The notes under the pieces are model-generated. The model searched no databases. It was not told where the DNA came from and saw only the letters and a list, made by a program, of their open reading frames with translations. Positions 57,605 through 64,000 of a stretch of DNA of 64,000 nucleotides are shown one piece after another. The stretch spans positions 36,041,001 through 36,105,000 of the forward strand of contig NC_056755.1 of the NCBI RefSeq assembly GCF_018687715.1, in the 5' to 3' direction. Source of the stretch: Carya illinoinensis (taxonomy: Eukaryota; Streptophyta; Magnoliopsida; Fagales; Juglandaceae). Every line of letters starts with the position of its first letter. The stretch's first letter is position 1. A program made the translations under genes and the position numbers.

Positions 57605-60600
57605 AGACTAGCTGGTTGCACTAGAGCAAAACCTTAAGAAGAACCTTTTTCATGGATGGCTTGGTAGAAGGCTGTGTGCCAATACAATAGAGCCCAAGTC
57701 TTAAAACATGTCACATTTTATTCAAGTGACAGGGCTCCTTGATCTCCTCATCTAAGGCATCATCTATAGGTTTTCCATTTTGAATGTGTCGCAATGCCCA
57801 TTTGACTACAGATGTGTGTTTATCACCATCATTGGCTTTCCTTCTGGTTGTCAGTTTTAGAAGGATAACCCCGAAGCTGTAAACATCAATCTTCTCATTA
57901 ATTCTTGTCGTGCAAGCATACTCTACATTTCAATTCAACAACACCAGCTAAGCTGAATTTCTAGTGATGGAAAAAGAAGAAAGCATCATCAATAAATGGA
58001 AACTTGAAAATTTATATTGCCACATACCTGGAGTTATGTAGCAAAAGAGCTAGCCACGACTAACATTGTAACTGGTTCTCCCTCCTTGATCAACATTTTT
58101 TGCTAGACCAAAATCAACTATATGTGCATTGAAATCAAGATCTAAAAGGATGTTGCTTGACTTCACATCTCGATGAATAATGGGTAGTGAGCAATCATGG
58201 TGCATATAACAGAGCCCTTGGGCAGCTCCAACTGCTATATGCAACCTCTTGGGCCAATTGAAGACAATAAGATTAACTGAACTTGAAAAGGTTGTTGCTC
58301 TACTCTTTGTATGAAGCTAGCGATCCAGGCTATAATTATCCAAATACTCATAGATAAGAATTTTTGACTTATCACTAGAGATACAATAGAGCAACTACAC
58401 TATGTTGGCATATTGAATTGAACTAAGTATTTTGACCTCTGCTAGAAATTGTTTTCCAAGCTTTTCTTCTAGCTTGTAGTTATTCCAAGTCTTTTTCACT
58501 GCAACAATATTACTTGAACGATTAACAAAAACATGGTATACTTGACCTGATCCACCTGAACCAATCTTTTTATATTCTGTCAATTCAGACAAAATGTCTG
58601 ATTCTGTGAAATTGAGCTTTTGGAATGAGGTGAGTTTCCATGTCAAATGCAATCCATGCTTTATTTTTTTGTAATTTTTTATCACAAAGAATGAAATAAA
58701 TAAAACTAGGAGAATTGCTAGCATCAAACCTATAATCAAAGTAATTAATTGGTAAGAAGTTTTGATCAACTTTTGGCCGTGCAAATTGCATTTCCCGAGG
58801 TTAGGGATCGAGATGGTCTATTAGCACAAAGACCAAGATTGTTCAAGAAGCTATAGGCATATGCCTCATTTCGAATTCACTAGGGATACTTCTAGTTAGA
58901 TGATTTGAAGACAGATTGAATGAAGTGGGCTTTAGGGGGCCAAGTTTCGATGGAATTAGTCTAGACCACTGGTTTTCAAACAAGTCCAATTCAATAAGGT
59001 ATGGTAAGGAACCAAATTTCTCTGGAATCTATCCAGAGATTGCATTCCAGATGACGTTTAAAGTATTTAAAGATTTCCATGAATTAATATCTAATGGAAG
59101 GGAGCGTCAAAGTCTATTTCGATCAAGCAAAAGAATTGTCAAAAATGAGAAAGATCTCAAGGAATCGTGCCATTGAAGAGGTTAATACTAGCCATGAGAA
59201 CCAACAAATTCCTCAAGGAAAACACTCCCTGTGGAATTTTACTCCAAAACCTGTTGTTATTCATCTCCAATACTGATAGCTTCCGTGCCGATCATCATAT
59301 TCCCAGACTGTAAAAGAATTATCACTTAACCTCAACATCGTCATATTCAATGATGTCCATAGACCATTTGGAATATTCCCAGAAAACTTATTTTTATATA
59401 TTACCACTATGGCCAAACTAATGTAATTTCCAAGCGACTTGGGCAACTCTCCATTGAGTTGGTTTTCAGAAGCTGCCACTTGCCAAAAGTTTCCATTGTC
59501 ACACAAGTGTTATGGCAACTGGCTTGTAACCTTGTTGTTTGAAACCTGAAGCACTTCCAGCATAGAATACCTCCCAAGTTTTGGAGGCAAACTACCGGAA
59601 AAATTATTGTCAAATAAGTTGAGATTTATCAGCCTTGGAAGATGACCAATGCTATCTGGGATTTTTCCAAATAGCTGATTGAGAAACAAAGCTAGACCTG
59701 TCAAATTATTTAACTTTCCAAAATCATCAAGAATTGTCCCTATCAAATAATTTTTCGAGATATTGATGACATCAAGGTCCAAAGCCTCAACCACAGGAGG
59801 ATTCTTTGGCATAAACAATTTGTTTTTGCAAAGGTAAATAATCCTTAGATTCTTTGGCATAAACAAATTGTCCGGGATCTTACTGGTCAAGCTATTTTTT
59901 GACAAATCCAAATGCTCCAAAGTTGCCATTTCTCCAAGTTTTGAAGGCAAACTACCTGAAAAATTATTATTAAATAAGTTGAGATTTATTAGCTTCGGAA
60001 GATGACCAATGCTATCTGAGATTTTTCCAAATAGTGGATTGAGAAACAAGGCCAGACTTGTCAAATTTTTTAGCTTTCCAAAATCATCAGGAATTGGCCG
60101 TGTCAAATAATTTTTTGAGAGATCAATGACATTGAGATTCAAAGCCTCAACCACTTGAGGGATCTCCCCAGACAATTGGTTTTTGTAAAGGTAAACAAAC
60201 CTTAGATTCTTTGGCATAAACAAACTGTTCGGGATCTTACAAATCAAGCTATTTTTTGACAAATCCAAATGCTCCAGAGCTGCCATTTCGTCAATCGTGT
60301 TTGGGATTTGCCCCATCAAATTTGTTCCGGTCATCCATAAAAATTTCAACTTCTTCAACTTTCTGAACTCTGAAGGCAATAATGGCACTATCTTAGAATT
60401 ATAGGCCAATCCCAGTTTCACAAGATTGGATAGGTTTCCAATTTCTAGAGGGAAAGACCTGGTAAACAGACACTAGAGACAAGCATGAGTTTTCTCAGTT
60501 TTATCAATTACCCGATAGATGATGGGATGTTACCGACGAAGTTGTTGCTATCGAGGTAGAGCTCTCGAAGTTGAGACATGCAGTGAATGTCATCGAGGAT

Positions 60601-61003
60601 TGCACCATAAAAGTAGTTCTGTGAGATGTCAAGAATTTCCAGCTTGGAATAGTTGTGGAGAGCTCTCGGAACTCCATAAAGAGGAAATTGTTATTAGAAA
60701 CATCAAATGTTATGAGGTTCTTGAGGTTGCAAATAAAGGGTGGGATTGTTCCATTGATGTTATAATCACGGAAGGATAGTCCAATGATAGAGCCGTTGGA
60801 GCAACTGATCTCAGGCCAGGAACAATGAGAGCATGAGTTTGTTGGAATCCAATGTATGAGAGATTCTGGGTTTTCCCAGAGTTGTTTCAGGTTTAGTAGG
60901 ATTCCTTGTTCTTGACTAGTGAGTTGGGAGTTTGCATGATTGAGAAAGAGGAAAAAGGGACGTAGAAAGAGCAATAGATAAATACTGGACCTGTTTTCAT
61001 CAT
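57605..61003 (-). pseudogene. LRR receptor-like kinase (HAESA-like/HSL1-type), decayed
   Basis: Minus-strand relic of a plasma-membrane receptor kinase. It has a signal peptide at ATG 61003/61000 (one-base loss near 60980), an LRR N-terminal cap (WPEISCSNGSIIGL), leucine-rich repeats to about 59280, a transmembrane helix near 58740, and a kinase domain. The kinase shows the Gly loop GSGGSGQVY and VAVKK near 58550-58480, [12 protein letters not shown] near 58170, DFGLAK near 58110 and YSFGVILLKL near 57880. Frameshifts lie near 60685, 60420, 59510 and 58390, and stops near 57710. Part of the LRR array (about 120 residues) is duplicated in tandem. HAESA-like receptors perceive peptide ligands in abscission and development; this copy cannot signal. 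Its upstream region exists in three copies in the window. Confidence 0.9.
59580..60300 (-). repeat. 360-bp internal duplication of LRR units
   Basis: Two segments about 360 bp apart (starting 59581 and 59941) share GGCAAACTACC, AAGTTGAGATTTAT and GAAGATGACCAATGCTATCT. They encode two versions of the EMAALEHLDLSKNSL to NNFSGSLP block. The 120-codon spacing keeps the LRR frame. Confidence 0.88.
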
Positions 61004-61021
61004 TGCTAAAAGTTGTGTTCC

Positions 61022-62010
61022 TTTGGCTCTGGTCTGGAACTCTAATCTCAACAATGAGCTAATAAACAAATGAAAATTGGAGAAAGATAAGAAAAAACAC
61101 ACCCAATTGTGGAACGTCATTCAAACTTTAAAACAAGGAAAATTCAAAGAACGGAACATCTACAAATTTTCCATGGAAAGGGAATTTATAGATCAATAAT
61201 TGTTTTGACCAGCGTCTTTGCGAGATGATACGTTCTGTTGGGCTGGAATTTTCCATCCCTACGAAGTAAATAAGAACCAAAACAGAAGAATCTTAAAGAA
61301 AACAATCATTTTTAAAACAAGATTAGTAGAAGATTTATACTCATAAGTTTAGAACCAAGAGGCTAGTTTCCTGAACTATCCAACTCCCCTTATTTTGTGT
61401 CATTATTGACTTTGCAACCCATAAGAGTGTTTAACATTATTGGTACGTGCTTAAATTAAAATCCTTGTTTTCATCGAAAAATTCGATTTTGTGGAATATT
61501 TGTTCTTCTAGTTACTTGAAAGTTTTGATTTTTAAATATAAGTTATACTGTTTTCCAAAATACCTATATCTAATCGTTCTCTCCTATGAAATTCAAAGCT
61601 TTAAACTTGACCCAATGTCAACAAAGAAAAAAAGAGGAATAAGGAGCCCAACCCCACTCGTGTAAGATGGTGGAAGACATTGACTTGCTTTAGATGATGT
61701 GGTTAGAATTTTAATTATTTAATTATTGTGATAAGTGGAATTGTTATTAGGAAAAGTTATATCCAATGGGAGCAACTCCTTCATGTATTAGGATTCTAGA
61801 TAGCTTCATCATTTTTTCCACTACCGGTCATGCAAGCAGTCAAGCATTGACTGACTATATGTGCATGCTGCTGATCTGCGATCTCTTTAGTAAAGGGCCA
61901 ATGCTTTCCGCAACCCCCACGAAATGGGTTAGAATCGGAAAAATCAAAATATGATTATTACATAAAGATAAAGTTCATCAGTATATATTTGCCTCTTATG
62001 CTAACATGGC
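61022..62010 (-). other. LRR-RLK upstream region, copy 2
   Basis: This is the promoter/leader region of the kinase pseudogene, homologous to 3145-5212 and 10840-11480. No open gene is present. It is the only copy still joined to kinase coding sequence in this window. Confidence 0.8.
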
Positions 62011-62244
62011 TTGATAAAATTAATTATTTTCAAGTTTTTTCCTTATTTTTTAAGTTTTTTTCTAAAAACATTTTCGAAATAAAATTAATTATCTTTAACT
62101 CTAAAAATATTTTTATCTAAATTTTTAATCCAATCATTATAAAAATATAAAAATTAAAATAGGAATTATTCTTACAAAATATATATATTCCAATAATTTT
62201 TCAATTTTACTATCTATTTTTTAAAATTTCAATACAAAATTACA

Positions 62245-64000
62245 TTTTTTTTAAAGTAAAATCACCTTGTATTCGTATTCAATTTGTATCAGTAATAGTA
62301 TACATTTTATCTATGAACAACTGATTAGTAATCAATTTTGGACCCTCTTCTACCCAGTACATGTCATCATCCCCAAACATAGCCATTTTAGCTAGCTGGT
62401 GAGCTACCTCGTTACCCTCCCTATGGAAAAACCCCACCTCCCAACTATTATAATTCCTCAGTTTCTACTGCAGACCTTCCACCAAATGCCCAAACTATGA
62501 GTCAACCTTCTCTTTTTTCTTTACCGCATCTATAACAGCCTTGGCATCCCATTCAAACATCACAACCCCTAACCCTAAATCTTCACATAGAACCATAGCT
62601 TCCCAAAGAGCAGTGCATTCTGCAACAACAGCATGGCAATTGCATGTCCTTTTAGCACACTTTACAGCGAAAACCTCTCCATTACAGTCCCTTATGACAA
62701 TCCCAATTCCCATACTCAGAGATGACACATTGAGAGCTGCATCAAAATTGGCCTTAAGTTGCAACCCCTCTCGCTTCTTCCATCCCTTCCCTCCACCACT
62801 TCCTACTCTATCATTTTTCTGCTCAACCTCGCCCCCTAGCCTCCTTTGTGCTACCTTAAAATCTTCATATCCCACCAATGACATTTGTACCACAGTAGTT
62901 GGACCTAAGAACTGCTTATCAAAAATGACTTTGTTTCTATGGTGCCATATATTTCTCAACATCATAACCACTTTCTCAACATTCTCAGTTGTAAGTTTGC
63001 TATGCATCTCATCCCAAAGTTGAAAGACATCCTTCACCCCTACCCTCCACTTCTGAACAGGACTCCCCTCCTCTACCCACACATCATATGCTACTGGGCA
63101 CCACCAAATAGCATGCATTATAGTTTCTTCTTCTATCCAACAAATAGGACACCTTGCTTCCTCTACTATCCTCCTCTTTCTTAAGTTCACCCTTGTTGGG
63201 AGAATGTTATTGACTAGCTTCCACATAAAGTGCTTAACAGCCCCTGGGAGACCTAGATGCCAAATTTGTTTCCATATTCCTTCCTCTTTCCCAGCCCCAG
63301 ATACCTCTCCCCCCTTTTGCCTCTTGCCTCCTGTTCCATATGGTAAGCACTCCTAACTGAGTACTTTCCATCTCTTGTATGCTCCCATGTCAATCTATCC
63401 ATAGCTCCCATTGGACTAATTGGTAAGGATAAAATCAAATCCGCTTCCTCTTCTTCAAAGATCTGCCTCACAAGTTCCACCTTCCACCCTTTTGTAGTTT
63501 CATTAATCAATTCACATACATAGGCATCTACTTGTAGCACTTTCACTTGGGATTGTACACAACATATCATAGGTTTAGGCAGCCATTTTTGTCCCCATAT
63601 TTTTTTATATCTTTCCCATTGCCAACCCTCCATATCATTCCTCTCCTTATTACCCCTAAACTTGACCATATACTCCTACAAATAAAAGAAGGGGACTTTC
63701 CCAATGGTGCTTCAAGCAGTTGATAATTTTTGAAGTACTTCTCTTTAAAAATTCTAGCCACCAAGGAATTAGGGTCCTTTAATATTCTCCATCCCTACTT
63801 AGCAAGCATGGCCATATTGAAATCTTCAAGCTGTCTAAACCCTAATCCTCCATTTGATTTACTCAACCCCATGCAACTCCACTTCCTCCTAATGGATCCC
63901 ATTGTCTTTTTTATATTGAGCCCACCAGAATTTAGCAAATAGCTGCTCAATTTCAATACATAACCTTTGAGGCAACTTAAACACACTCATCGTATAAGTA
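62245..64000 (-). mobile_element. LINE D, 3' part (different family)
   Basis: Minus-strand LINE with a short A tract (T8 at 62245-62252) at its 3' end. It extends past the right edge of the window. ORF2 sequence differs from LINEs A-C and resembles the At1g65750-like reverse-transcriptase family. Confidence 0.85.
62279..64000 (-). pseudogene. LINE D ORF2 C-terminus (zf-RVT, RNase H), partial
   Basis: From the right edge the frame carries late RT/thumb text (KSNGGLGFRQLEDFNMAMLA), then WEHTRDGKYSVRSAYH, a zf-RVT domain (CPICWIEEETIMHAIWWCP near 63150) and RNase H (LKANFDAALNVSSLSMGIGI near 62750; AECTALWEAM; FEWDAKAVID; FHREGNEVAHQLAKMA near 62400), to TGA at 62281-62279. Frameshifts near 63250 and 63660 and TAG near 62495 and 62466 break it. 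No intact reading frame remains. Confidence 0.85.

Overview
The window is repeat-rich nuclear DNA from a flowering plant, almost certainly a woody dicot. The evidence is plant-type LINEs with a DUF4283 ORF1, a chromovirus, hAT, Mutator-like and CACTA elements, an LRR receptor kinase and GT-AG introns. A Fagales/Juglandaceae-like source is a guess from repeat style only. There is no ordinary intact host gene here. Most coding sequence belongs to transposons, and the host-gene sequence left is decayed (LRR-RLK, hexokinase) or captured (one W2-domain exon).

Layout. 1-3144: 3' half of a chromodomain Ty3/gypsy element, ending in a 434-bp LTR. It sits about 20 bp upstream of where a receptor-kinase start codon would lie. 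3145-5212: kinase upstream sequence (copy 1) holding a 254-bp TRIM with 77-bp LTRs. 5221-10794: a complete 5.6-kb hAT element with 12-bp TIRs, 8-bp TSD, hexamer arrays at both ends, a spliced but broken BED-finger transposase, a 51-bp tandem array, a perfect 78-bp palindrome and an AT-rich satellite-like block. 10840-11480: a third kinase upstream copy. 11653-11847: a MITE-like element. 13480-13870: a copia gag relic. 13871-18660: decayed LINE A on the minus strand. 19393-20560: a non-coding gypsy-like module.

20574-34803 is the centrepiece: a Mutator-like element (MULE) with a 9-bp TSD and inverted, tandem-repeat-rich ends. It carries a six-exon FAR1/FRS-type transposase gene (minus strand, 889 codons if repaired), a two-exon gene for a GRF zinc finger/coiled-coil/membrane protein (plus strand), and a captured exon resembling the W2 domain of eIF2B-epsilon. 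A young full-length LINE (LINE B, 26551-32718, 17-bp TSD) has landed inside exon 3 of the transposase.

35400-38830: the 3' half of a minus-strand Athila/Tat-like gypsy pol with its 3' non-coding region. 38890-47340: a block of about 210-bp tandem repeats split by full-length LINE C (39073-45269) and by a copia-type solo LTR (45643-46293), then an AT-rich minisatellite. 47772-52215: a decayed CACTA (En/Spm) element with TNP2-type and TNPA-like genes. 52254-55740: a second gypsy-like non-coding module with strong purine/pyrimidine strand bias. 56015-57560: a kinase fragment joined to an intron-containing hexokinase relic. 57605-61003: an LRR-RLK (HAESA-like) pseudogene on the minus strand, followed by its upstream region (61022-62010, copy 2). 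62245 to the end: the 3' part of a different LINE (LINE D).

The picture is layered. A small family of duplicated LRR-RLK loci was invaded by gypsy, TRIM and hAT insertions. A MULE, a CACTA and gypsy relics lie between them, and L1-type LINEs are among the later insertions. All three near-complete LINEs share a start/stop overlap between ORF1 and ORF2, which suggests translation of ORF2 by termination-reinitiation.
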